From: Crocinitomicaceae bacterium
GTDB lineage: Bacteria > Bacteroidota > Bacteroidia > Flavobacteriales_D > Crocinitomicaceae
DNA length: 64,000 bases
NCBI GenBank assembly: GCA_016709005.1
Contig: JADJEU010000020.1
Coordinates: forward strand, 124,001-188,000
Direction of reading: 5' to 3'
The translations under genes were made by a program, and so were the position numbers. Of the stretch, positions 8,730 through 16,599 are shown piece after piece. Numbering within the stretch: the first letter of the stretch is position 1; each line of letters starts with the position of its first letter. Below the pieces are notes generated by a model. It saw only the letters and a list, made by a program, of their open reading frames with translations, searched no databases and had not been told where the DNA came from.

Positions 8730-8745
8730 CGTGACAATTGTCACG
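8730..8745. promoter_or_regulatory. Crp/Fnr-type operator, perfect 16-bp palindrome
   Basis: CGTGACAATTGTCACG is a perfect palindrome with TGAC-N4-GTCA half-sites, typical of Crp/Fnr-family regulators. Its centre is 29.5 bases before a weak -7 element (CACATTTG, 8767-8774), the spacing of an activator site overlapping the -35 region. A second TGAC-N4-GTCA occurs upstream of the persulfide dioxygenase operon at the same spacing (12547-12558). No regulator gene for it is in the window. Confidence 0.6.
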
Positions 8746-8804
8746 ATTTGATCATTTCAATCCTTACACATTTGGTTCAACATTAGTTGTTTAAACAGCT
8801 ATTT

Positions 8805-8897
8805 ATGAAACCAGTCTTTAAATTCATTCTCGTTTGTTTGATTTGTATTGGTTTTGTAAGTACGGTTGGATTAATGATAAACTACTTTATGAACTAA
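8805..8897 (+). CDS. 30-residue single-helix membrane peptide upstream of DUF2892 gene
   Basis: An ATG-initiated 30-codon frame starts with MKPVFKFILVCLICIGFVS and ends in GLMINYFMN. It is a positively charged start followed by one hydrophobic helix. The stop is 11 bases before the ATG of the DUF2892 gene, which suggests translational coupling. It lies between an operator/promoter and a known membrane domain, so a real small membrane protein is plausible. It is too short for statistics, and a leader peptide with only a regulatory role is possible. Confidence 0.45.
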   Translation: MKPVFKFILVCLICIGFVSTVGLMINYFMN

Positions 8898-8908
8898 ATA
8901 AAAACGTT

Positions 8909-9115
8909 ATGAAAAAAAACATGGGAACAGCTGACCGTATCATTTGTGTTATCATTGCAGCAGTTATTGCAGGATTATTTTTTGGAAATGTAATTACCGG
9001 AACAATCGGAATTATTCTATTGGTTCTAGCGGGTGTTTTTCTATTGACCAGTGTTGTAAGTTTTTGCCCACTCTACGCTCCTTTTGGAATTTCAACTTGT
9101 AAAACCAAAAAGTAA
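8909..9115 (+). CDS. DUF2892 (YgaP-like transmembrane domain) protein
   Basis: This 68-residue protein reads MGTADRIICV, two membrane helices, then a C-terminal SFCPLYAPFGISTC. That is the DUF2892 pattern (N-x-G-x-x-DR at the start, CPLY...G-x-S/N-T at the end). The domain occurs alone or fused to rhodanese, as in YgaP, and is linked with sulfur handling. I chose the ATG at 8909. A longer frame from 8834 would overlap the upstream small peptide and add 25 residues absent from the family. The Crp/Fnr-type operator upstream matches one before the rhodanese operon at 12437. Confidence 0.85.
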   Translation: MKKNMGTADRIICVIIAAVIAGLFFGNVITGTIGIILLVLAGVFLLTSVVSFCPLYAPFGISTCKTKK

Positions 9116-9157
9116 TCGCCTTATTTGATTGTTAAGACATTTGAATAAATTGCGATA

Positions 9158-9171
9158 TTTGGCATACCAAA
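9158..9171. promoter_or_regulatory. 14-bp palindrome before the gene at 9181
   Basis: TTTGGCATACCAAA is a perfect inverted repeat of TTTGG around CATA, ending ten bases before the GTG start. It could be an operator or a small hairpin controlling initiation. It overlaps the area where the promoter should lie. It is a single occurrence and the evidence is thin. Confidence 0.3.
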
Positions 9172-9180
9172 CCTCATGTC

Positions 9181-10503
9181 GTGAAAAAATTTATACAAAC
9201 AGTTTTCTTTTTGGTTCTTCTTGTTTCTTATGATCAGGTGTGTGGTCAACAGCATGAAGTAGTGGTTGAATTGAATGGTGATAACGTACCTCGGAAAACG
9301 TTTACACCAGAGGATATTCTTGCGTTGGAAAAACTAAGCGATGATTATTCAGGCTTGCCAAAAGTAGAATTGGTGAACGCCAATTATCCTGATGGAAAAT
9401 TATCAGAGACAGAAAAATGGCCTGAAGGCTCTTGGGGCCGAGGCTATTCAACATGGCCTAAGGTTTTGCTTTATCCTCAGAATGAAATGGGCCTCTTTTG
9501 GGCGTGCCATCCATTGATGAGAGACGTTGCGTGTTTTATTCGCGGACATATTTTTTTATATCTCAATAATAAAAATTTAGCGACAAGTGAACGTCTGGCT
9601 AAAGCCGGAATGGATTATGTGCTTGATGAGCAAATCAAGACCGGAAAAAACAAAGGAAGTTTTATCTGGTATTTAAAACGCGCCGGGCAAGAAGATTTGG
9701 CAATGGAGCCTCCGGTAAATAAAGTTCAGCCCTACGAAACTGCTTATGCTTTAGTTGCGATGAGTGAATATTATACATCAGGAATTGAATATCGTCGTGA
9801 AGAAGTTTTGACAGCCATCAATCTCACTACCGCCAATCTGCTTAAAATAAAATGGGCCAAGGACCCCAGTGTAGGCAACACTAATTTGAAAGCACTTGGA
9901 ATCTGGTCATTTTTTGCTTCATATCGCGCAACAAAAAACGAAAAAACCTATGATCAAATTCGTGAAATCACAGAAATTCTGATCACAACTCAGAACATTG
10001 ATTCTACCGCTGAAAATGGACTCTTGTTAACGGGAGGCCGGGAAAATATTGACGGATATGAAATTCATCACGACACCAAAATTTACTACCACATGATGAA
10101 TATCCGAGGATTGCTGGAGGCATTTTCCATCACCCCGGATTCAGAAACAGAAACTAAGTGGCGCCTTGCCGATGGAATTAAACGAGGCGTTAATCAGGTA
10201 ATAACGCAACGATTGGATCTGACCAACAGACAAAATCACAAACTTAGATACGGTTGTGTGACTACTTCACTGGAAAGATTACCGGATTGGTTTTCATACG
10301 AGTTGGTTGATCTGGACAAGGTTGTTGAAACGCTAGTGAAATTATCATACTATTCTAAAAACAGTCCTTATTTCACTGCGCAAGAACACCAAAGTTTAAA
10401 TAATCTGACCTATCAGGTTTGTTCTGGACTAAATGAAAGCAACCCATGGTATTTTATTTCGATCAGCTACTATATCTACTACATGGGTGAGGTAGCAAAA
10501 TAA
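9181..10503 (+). CDS. Secreted protein, probable alpha/alpha-toroid fold, function unknown
   Basis: The frame starts with GTG. The N-terminus is a clear Sec signal peptide (KKFIQTVFFLVLLVSYDQVCGQ, cleavage near residue 22), and no upstream ATG fits. The mature 418 residues are helical and rich in Trp, Tyr and Leu, with repeated helix-hairpin units (for example ETAYALVAMSEYY, LGIWSFFASYRATK, MMNIRGLLEAFS). This is the look of (alpha/alpha)6-barrel glycosidases or polysaccharide lyases, though I cannot place it in a family. No T9SS sorting domain or lipobox is present, so a periplasmic location is likely. It is a single gene followed convergently by the operon at 10527-12437. Confidence 0.7.
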   Translation: MKKFIQTVFFLVLLVSYDQVCGQQHEVVVELNGDNVPRKTFTPEDILALEKLSDDYSGLPKVELVNANYPDGKLSETEKWPEGSWGRGYSTWPKVLLYPQNEMGLFWACHPLMRDVACFIRGHIFLYLNNKNLATSERLAKAGMDYVLDEQIKTGKNKGSFIWYLKRAGQEDLAMEPPVNKVQPYETAYALVAMSEYYTSGIEYRREEVLTAINLTTANLLKIKWAKDPSVGNTNLKALGIWSFFASYRATKNEKTYDQIREITEILITTQNIDSTAENGLLLTGGRENIDGYEIHHDTKIYYHMMNIRGLLEAFSITPDSETETKWRLADGIKRGVNQVITQRLDLTNRQNHKLRYGCVTTSLERLPDWFSYELVDLDKVVETLVKLSYYSKNSPYFTAQEHQSLNNLTYQVCSGLNESNPWYFISISYYIYYMGEVAK

Positions 10504-10526
10504 AAAAATGACTTCACCTTTCTGGA

Positions 10527-11020
10527 TTATTCCAACTCACTAAGGTATCCATTCAATTCAGCCTGGTATTCTGATCGGTTAAATGTGAATTCCATATTTT
10601 TTCCGGAGTGATTGAGCGACCATGAAATGGTATCAGGAGTTTCTGAAATTTTCACAAAAAACCACCGCATTTATAATCGCCACATTCTGCGCAACAATAG
10701 ATGAGCACTTTGTCGAGTGAAAGTTCATCTGCGATCACCTTCTGATCAAAATGTTCAGCCGGGAATAATTCTTCCAATTTTTTGGGACCGACTTTTTTAC
10801 TGAGCAATTGCTGAATTTTTAAGCGGTCAAAATTGGTAAGTTCCATAGTTCCCAGCACGCTCGTATAATTCGAGAGTACCGGGTTCTTAGGTTTTATTAT
10901 TTCATTAATCTGATCAGATAAGGGCGTGCCGTTTACAAAAAACTCAACGTATTCTGCAATGGCAACTTTGTTATTTGCATCACCTAATGAGGTGACAGAT
11001 TGTAGTTCGAGCGTATCCAA
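10527..11020 (-). pseudogene. Hypothetical protein, frameshifted, second gene of the persulfide dioxygenase operon
   Basis: The intact frame runs from 11020 to a stop at 10652 (122 aa) and ends with IYCCAECGDYKCGGF. One frame over, the sequence continues without a stop for 44 more residues that look properly coding (VKISETPDTISWSL ... YLSELE) to a TAA at 10527. Adding one T to the six-T run at 10661-10656 would join them into a protein of about 166 residues. The cluster CC-x2-C-x4-C at the junction could bind metal or an Fe-S cluster. It starts one base after the dioxygenase/rhodanese gene stop, so it is co-transcribed. I do not recognise the family. A sequencing error is as likely as a true mutation. 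Confidence 0.6.
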
Positions 11021-11021
11021 T

Positions 11022-12437
11022 TTATAGTAGTGTTGAAGGACAAACGTATTCAGTCATTGGGACTTTTGTGTCATTTTTTATTGCAGCAAATCCACCCGCA
11101 ATATCAATCAGGTTATGATAGCCACGTGATTTCAGAATCGATTCAAAAATCACAGAGCGATAACCGCCGGCGCAATGCACATAATATGTTTTTTCAGGAT
11201 CCAGATTTTTCATATCACGATTGATTGTATCCAACGGTGAGTTCAATACACTTACCAAATGCTCTGATTCGTACTCTGATTTTTTACGCACATCCAATAC
11301 ATTGATTGTATTTTCTTTTAGTGCATGTTCAAATTCCTGAGCAGTGATTTTCTTAATCGAGTCTACTTCGAAACCAGCGGCTTTCCATGCCTCTAATCCT
11401 CCGTTCAAATAACCCAATGAATTATCATACCCAATTCGCGACAAACGAGTCACTGCTTCCTCTTCTCTTCCGAAAGGTGTTACCAAAATTATTTTCTGAT
11501 CGATGTCTAAAATCAAAGCACCAACCCATGGAGCAAATTGACCATCCAATCCAATAAAAATTGATCCCGGAATATGTTCTTTTACAAACTCAGCTTGCGA
11601 ACGCACATCCAAAATCAATGCATCCATTTCTTTTGCCAATGTTTTGAATTCAGCTGGTTCAATTGGTGTTGTACCTCTTCTGATAATTTCGTCAATGGTA
11701 TCATTTACCTTCTTGTTCATGCCCGCATTTTTTGGGAAATATTGCGGCGGCGCACTTAATCCAGTTAATACTTCTTTCACAAATTGATCTTCGGTCATAT
11801 CAGCACGTAAAGCATAGTTGGTTGCTTTTTGATTGCCAAGTGTATCAAAAGTTTCTTTGCTCATTTTTTTACCACAAGCAGATCCAGCACCGTGATTTGG
11901 ATATACAACAACATGATCAGGCAAGGTCATAATTTTTGTGCGCAACGAATTAAAAAGTTTACGCGCCAAATCTTCTTCTGTCAAAGCACCTTGTTTTATT
12001 GCAAGATCCGGACGACCTACGTCTCCGATAAAAAGAGTATCTCCTGTAAACACACATTGTTCTTTTCCTTTCGCATCCAGTAATAAGATGGATGTTGATT
12101 CAAGTGTATGACCCGGCGTATGCAACATCTTCAAGGTGATATCACCTACTTTAAATTCTTCACCATCTTTTGCAACGTGAATTTCATACTCAGCAGAAGC
12201 AGTTGGTCCGAATACAATTTTTGCACCTGTTTTTTTAGCCAGATCCACTTGACCGGAAACGAAATCAGCATGAAAGTGAGTTAAGAAAATGTACTTTATT
12301 TTCGCATTATCATTGTCTGCACGCTCTATATAAGGTGCCGTTTCGCGCAATGGGTCTATGATTGCTGCTTCACCATTTGACTGAATGTAATAAGCTGCTT
12401 CAGCAAGACATCCGGTATATATTTGTTCAATTTTCAT
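11022..12437 (-). CDS. MBL-fold persulfide dioxygenase-like protein with two rhodanese domains (CstB/ETHE1-like)
   Basis: Residues 1-240 form a metallo-beta-lactamase domain with THFHADF, HTPGHT and FTGDTLFIGDVGRPDL, the metal-ligand motifs of the ETHE1 persulfide dioxygenase group. Two rhodanese domains follow. The first (about 265-360) has DVRSQAEF but no catalytic cysteine (the loop reads VTPFGRE). The second (about 370-465) has the active loop YVHCAGGYRS. The order MBL-inactive-active rhodanese matches CstB-type enzymes that oxidise persulfide to sulfite or thiosulfate in the cytoplasm. The upstream region has a -7 element and a Crp/Fnr-like operator, so induction by reactive sulfur or redox state is plausible. 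Confidence 0.9.
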   Translation of the reverse strand: MKIEQIYTGCLAEAAYYIQSNGEAAIIDPLRETAPYIERADNDNAKIKYIFLTHFHADFVSGQVDLAKKTGAKIVFGPTASAEYEIHVAKDGEEFKVGDITLKMLHTPGHTLESTSILLLDAKGKEQCVFTGDTLFIGDVGRPDLAIKQGALTEEDLARKLFNSLRTKIMTLPDHVVVYPNHGAGSACGKKMSKETFDTLGNQKATNYALRADMTEDQFVKEVLTGLSAPPQYFPKNAGMNKKVNDTIDEIIRRGTTPIEPAEFKTLAKEMDALILDVRSQAEFVKEHIPGSIFIGLDGQFAPWVGALILDIDQKIILVTPFGREEEAVTRLSRIGYDNSLGYLNGGLEAWKAAGFEVDSIKKITAQEFEHALKENTINVLDVRKKSEYESEHLVSVLNSPLDTINRDMKNLDPEKTYYVHCAGGYRSVIFESILKSRGYHNLIDIAGGFAAIKNDTKVPMTEYVCPSTLL

Positions 12438-12516
12438 ATTTTATATTTTTTGGTTCTTTTCGATAAGGCTGGAAAGTTGAATTGTTGTGCTTACCTGCTT
12501 GCCTCCCTTATACATA

Positions 12517-12524
12517 CAAATTTA
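12517..12524 (-). promoter_or_regulatory. -7 promoter element of the persulfide dioxygenase operon
   Basis: On the minus strand TAAATTTG fits TAnnTTTG. The start would be near 12512, giving a 75-nt leader. A TTTG lies only 14 bases upstream (12542-12539), shorter than usual, consistent with a promoter that needs an activator. Confidence 0.45.
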
Positions 12525-12546
12525 AGTATTTATCTCCACAAAGGTA

Positions 12547-12558
12547 TGACGGGTGTCA
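12547..12558. promoter_or_regulatory. TGAC-N4-GTCA operator of the persulfide dioxygenase operon
   Basis: TGACGGGTGTCA repeats the half-sites of the operator at 8732-8743. Its centre is 28.5 bases upstream of the -7 element, within one base of the spacing at the DUF2892 promoter. A further GTGA-N6-TTAC, one mismatch from a Crp consensus, lies at 12569-12582. The likely binder is a Crp/Fnr-family activator, by inference. Confidence 0.5.
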
Positions 12559-12658
12559 GGAATACGCTGTGATATTTGTTACCCAATCGAACCAAAGTCC
12601 TTATGAATAAAGAGATGTGAGAAAAGACCGCTAATTCTGTAAAACCCAAAAAAACAAC

Positions 12659-13915
12659 CTACAACATGTTTTCCATTTCTGGATTTTCTACAAGATTTTT
12701 TAGTGACTGCAAGGTGGAAATTAATGCCTGCAAGTCATCTTTGCACCGGCGCATTCTTCGAAACTGAGGAATAACGACAAGCAATCTCAGAAATGGTATA
12801 TATGATGCGATAACAGCTAGAACAGCCATTTTGCGATTACTGATGAAGTAGCGATTCAAGGGGCCAAATGCCAATTTATTAAACTGAACGGTTGCATGTT
12901 TTCCAAAAACAACATTCTGGAAATAGGTTTTCATTTCAGTCACCTGCATGATCAATTCGTCAATTCCGGTTGATTCTAATAGATCATCGTGGTATCGGAA
13001 AGAAGATTTTTGATCGAGAATATATTTTGCCTTGTTGGCCAGATTAAGAATATTTCCAATATACCCCGCGTTGCGTTCATCGTCTGTTTTAAGCTCATTC
13101 TCGCGTATATCACGTTCGGCTTGTGACTCTGAAAAATCGGTGCGGCGCAATTCGAAATTATGACCCAGATAAACTTTGCGCACTTGCGGATCTTCTGCCA
13201 ATTGCTCTGCAGTACCTGATCTTAAAATTCCTCCCTCAAAAAGTAAATAAGTTCTGTCAGTAATTGAAAGTGTTTCTTGCACATTGTGATCAGTAATCAA
13301 TACGCCAATGTTTTTACTTTTCAGTTTCCAGACAATGCGCTGAATATCTTCAACAGCAATAGGATCAACACCTGCAAAAGGTTCATCCAGCAAAATAAAT
13401 TTAGGATCTGTTGCAAGCGCACGGGCAATTTCAGTTCTTCTTTTTTCGCCTCCTGATAAACTCTGGCCTAAATTTTTGCGCACGTGTTGCAGACCAAATT
13501 CATCCAACAACACTTCCAATCTTGCCTTGCGCTCTTCCTTGGTAAGTTTTGTCATTTCAAGCACAGCCATCACATTATCTTCAACAGACATCTTGCGGAA
13601 TACAGAAACCTCCTGTGGCAAGTATCCGATTCCAAGTTGCGCACGCTTAAACATTGGATAATGCGTGATATCCAAATCATCTAAATACACGTGACCTTCG
13701 TTTGGACTAATCAATCCAACAATCATATAAAACGAAGTAGTTTTACCTGCTCCATTAGGTCCAAGCAATCCAACGATTTCACCTTGATTTACCTCAACAG
13801 AAACACCGTTTACTACTTTTCGTCCTTTGTAGACCTTGTGAATATTATCTGTTCTTAATTTTCTGTTTTTTTTCAGCCGCAACTCCTTTTCAATTGCGAA
13901 CCTACATGCTTTCAT
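12659..13915 (-). CDS. lptB: LPS export ABC transporter ATP-binding protein LptB with C-terminal extension
   Basis: Residues of about 18-255 are a canonical LptB ATPase: Walker A GPNGAGKTT, Q-loop LPQEVSVF, signature LSGGEKRR, Walker B FILLDEPFAGVDP, switch ITDHNVQET. LptB with LptF/G drives lipopolysaccharide from the inner membrane to the outer leaflet. The protein is 418 residues, whereas typical LptB has about 240. The extra 160 residues (starting near NFELRRTDFSES) are mostly helical and charged, with one hydrophobic stretch (MAVLAVIASYIPFLRLLVVI) that could touch the membrane. The gene begins two bases after the stop of the DUF5686 gene, forming an envelope operon. The start could be a few codons later. 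Confidence 0.9.
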   Translation of the reverse strand: MKACRFAIEKELRLKKNRKLRTDNIHKVYKGRKVVNGVSVEVNQGEIVGLLGPNGAGKTTSFYMIVGLISPNEGHVYLDDLDITHYPMFKRAQLGIGYLPQEVSVFRKMSVEDNVMAVLEMTKLTKEERKARLEVLLDEFGLQHVRKNLGQSLSGGEKRRTEIARALATDPKFILLDEPFAGVDPIAVEDIQRIVWKLKSKNIGVLITDHNVQETLSITDRTYLLFEGGILRSGTAEQLAEDPQVRKVYLGHNFELRRTDFSESQAERDIRENELKTDDERNAGYIGNILNLANKAKYILDQKSSFRYHDDLLESTGIDELIMQVTEMKTYFQNVVFGKHATVQFNKLAFGPLNRYFISNRKMAVLAVIASYIPFLRLLVVIPQFRRMRRCKDDLQALISTLQSLKNLVENPEMENML

Positions 13916-13917
13916 TT

Positions 13918-16392
13918 TTAAAAATCAGATGTAAACGTAAATTTCACACCAAAATTTTTAATCGGTTCACCATACAAATTCACGTGATCACGATAAGATA
14001 AACGCCAAATTGCATCAACTCGTATAAATTTAAAGATATTTTCGAAGCCGGCACTGACTTCATAATAAGGTGAGGAGAATTTGTGTGAGTAAAAAGGCAG
14101 AAGCATTTCGGTTTGATGTTTTGAATTATAGGTTCCAATCAACATCTTTGCTGAGTAAACGATTCGCCACTCCAATTTTTTTATCAGTGGAATACGATCC
14201 ATAATGAGGCCCATCAAATAGTGTTCAAAATTAATTCCAACCCATTGATCACTGATGAATTCATAATAGTTCAGCATGTTCATGGTGCTAATCTGCAAGT
14301 AATAGGTTTCATTGCCCTGATGCACTTCTAAAAATGGATACGGTACCTGACCAAATATTTTTCCAGCATAAACGGTGTAATGCAACTTTCCTAAAAATCC
14401 AATTTTAGGACGGTGATCCCAAACAAAATCCAGGCGATGAAAATCATACTCACTACCCAAAACACCTTTAATTCCCCATGTATGTGTGAGTGATATAATT
14501 GGTTTGCGTGAGCCCAGCGAAAAACGATCAAATTGTCCCGCAAGAAATTTTTCCTCTTTGGTGTACATGATTTGATTGCGTATTTCAAAAGAGGTCAGTC
14601 CTGCAATTTTAATGGTATCACCAAATGAATTGATTCTGCTGTAGTCTGAACTTCCAAGCGGCGTAAAGTGCTTCCATTCAACCGAGTTAAAAGTCCTCAT
14701 GTCAATTTTCCAATCTTTTTCAAAGGAGATTGTACCTTGATCAACCATGGTTAATTTATCAAGTGGACCGGCTGAAAAAAGTGTTGTGAATGAATTTCCA
14801 ATGTCCCCAATCGACGGCGCAAGGCCAAGTTGTTCAATTCGTTTTTTATACGCAAACCGCAACATCTCACGTGGCGCATTTGAAATTTTCCAGCGCAGCG
14901 ATGCACCATACTTGAACTTCTGATCTCCAAAACCATAAATTCCAAACGTTGAAATTTCAACTTTTTTACTGAATCGGTTAGACGTTCTCAGTGACAGCAT
15001 CAGCCGATGCCCTTCTACTACATTTCGATTGTAGAGTGAATACACATTTCCAATTTCAATTGGTTTCCATCTCCAAAAACCAGTGTATGAAAAATAGGTC
15101 AGATTTTCATAGAACTTATACGTCTTGTTTTCTTTTAATGAATCAACCATTTCAATCACGCCTTGCTCCTCTTCGTTCAATTCCACGTGACGACTTTCGA
15201 TCCAAAAATCATCTTCTCTAAGTGAAGCGCTGTCTTGAATTTCAACATCGAGTAAATAAAAATTCAAGTCTTTAGGCTGATCAAAAATAAACTTGCGGCG
15301 CGTTGTGTTTTTATGAATGGTTGCGCCCATTAATCTGGAATCATCGGCCTGATTAAAAAGATCAAAATGAGCCAGCATGGTTTCCTGCGTCATCATCCAA
15401 ACACCTGGTTCCACCTGCTCGCAAGTCTGTTCAACGTAAAAGCCCGAGACGTAATTTATATTGATATCTGAAGGAATTTTTGCAATCATCCGGGTGATCG
15501 CAAACGTGCCTTCGTGAATCCAGAATTCGCCTTCAAAAAGTGCTTCACCGGATCGGCGCGGTTTGAAAGTAATGTGATAAAAGACTTCACCGTTTATGGT
15601 GTCATTTTCCTGAAGGTAATGTTTGTAAAAAAGCTTTGCCCCTTCAGCAACGGGACTCATAAAATCACGCGCAAAAAGGTCTATGTAATTTTCATAGAGA
15701 TTAACATTTTGATACATATCTCCGGTGAATTGACCCAACTGAAGGTAATCCACACCGGTGATGCGTGTTGCCTTGATCACTTCGTGCCGCCTTTGCGCCG
15801 GAGGACTTCGGAAATAATAATCGGAAATTGATTCTGTTAATACTACGGGCAAATAATTTTCACCGTTGACAGAATCCATATAATCCATAATGAAATCAAA
15901 ATTGTCAAAGACTTTTCGATCTTGAAATTTGTCTGACATGTTGTTTACATCGAACTGAAGTTTGTTATACACCTCACACTGATAGGCACTGCGACGTTCA
16001 GGATCATTTTGATCACGGTGTGCACGCACCGAGTCCAAAATTCGCCAGGCTGGATTTTCTTTTGACTCGATGACAACCTCACCCAAACTTTTGGACGATT
16101 CAGAAAGGGCAACATTAATTGTTTGTTTGATTCCGCCTACGACTGCTACTTTGACCGTTTTGTAACCAACAAAAACAAACTCTAGCGTATCTGATGGCTG
16201 ATTAGTTTTGATGGAGTAAAATCCCAAAGTATCTGTAAACGCCCCTATTCCACTATACTGATACTTTACTTTAACAAAAGTCAGAGGTTTACCCGTGAGT
16301 GAATCGGTCACATAACCGCTTACCACTGTTGACTGGGCATGCAAAGAAACCGCAGCAAGCAGAATCAGGAGTGTAACCAGGCATTTTTTCAT
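13918..16392 (-). CDS. DUF5686 outer-membrane protein with CarboxypepD_reg-like N-terminal domain
   Basis: A signal peptide (MKKCLVTLLILLAAVSLHAQS) is followed by a carboxypeptidase-regulatory-like beta-sandwich (about 22-105: VVSGYVTDSLTGKPL, FVFVGYKTVKV) and a long DUF5686 region of about 700 residues. The alternating aromatic strands indicate an outer-membrane barrel, and the protein ends in VKFTFTSDF with a terminal Phe, the usual barrel end signal. I moved the start to 16392, where the signal peptide begins; an ATG 45 bases upstream adds a poor leader. The family is found across Bacteroidota, with unknown function. It is probably co-transcribed with lptB, which hints at an LPS-surface role. 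Confidence 0.88.
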   Translation of the reverse strand: MKKCLVTLLILLAAVSLHAQSTVVSGYVTDSLTGKPLTFVKVKYQYSGIGAFTDTLGFYSIKTNQPSDTLEFVFVGYKTVKVAVVGGIKQTINVALSESSKSLGEVVIESKENPAWRILDSVRAHRDQNDPERRSAYQCEVYNKLQFDVNNMSDKFQDRKVFDNFDFIMDYMDSVNGENYLPVVLTESISDYYFRSPPAQRRHEVIKATRITGVDYLQLGQFTGDMYQNVNLYENYIDLFARDFMSPVAEGAKLFYKHYLQENDTINGEVFYHITFKPRRSGEALFEGEFWIHEGTFAITRMIAKIPSDININYVSGFYVEQTCEQVEPGVWMMTQETMLAHFDLFNQADDSRLMGATIHKNTTRRKFIFDQPKDLNFYLLDVEIQDSASLREDDFWIESRHVELNEEEQGVIEMVDSLKENKTYKFYENLTYFSYTGFWRWKPIEIGNVYSLYNRNVVEGHRLMLSLRTSNRFSKKVEISTFGIYGFGDQKFKYGASLRWKISNAPREMLRFAYKKRIEQLGLAPSIGDIGNSFTTLFSAGPLDKLTMVDQGTISFEKDWKIDMRTFNSVEWKHFTPLGSSDYSRINSFGDTIKIAGLTSFEIRNQIMYTKEEKFLAGQFDRFSLGSRKPIISLTHTWGIKGVLGSEYDFHRLDFVWDHRPKIGFLGKLHYTVYAGKIFGQVPYPFLEVHQGNETYYLQISTMNMLNYYEFISDQWVGINFEHYLMGLIMDRIPLIKKLEWRIVYSAKMLIGTYNSKHQTEMLLPFYSHKFSSPYYEVSAGFENIFKFIRVDAIWRLSYRDHVNLYGEPIKNFGVKFTFTSDF

Positions 16393-16535
16393 TTCGCAGA
16401 CAAAAATAAGAAATTCATTGGAAAGATTGATAAACACTGAATTTCAAGCGTATGACTCTAAAAAATTCAAAGGCATCTTTGTAACGGAATTTCTTTTCAG
16501 ATACTAAACTGCTAACATTGATCGTTTCATAATTC

Positions 16536-16559
16536 GGCCGATTTCAGTTGAAATTGGCC
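16536..16559. promoter_or_regulatory. 24-bp near-perfect palindrome between divergent DUF5686 and lpxD genes
   Basis: GGCCGATTTCA-GT-TGAAATTGGCC has one G-T mismatch. It lies 40 bases before lpxD and 144 before the DUF5686 start, with no T run. It is a candidate operator shared by the divergent envelope genes. Confidence 0.35.
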
Positions 16560-16599
16560 TTTCAGAACACCTACCTTTACTTTGGATTAATCTACCTTC

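Noticed and set aside
8834..8908. Longer N-terminus for the DUF2892 protein
   Set aside because: The extra 25 residues overlap the small membrane peptide in another frame and are absent from the domain family.
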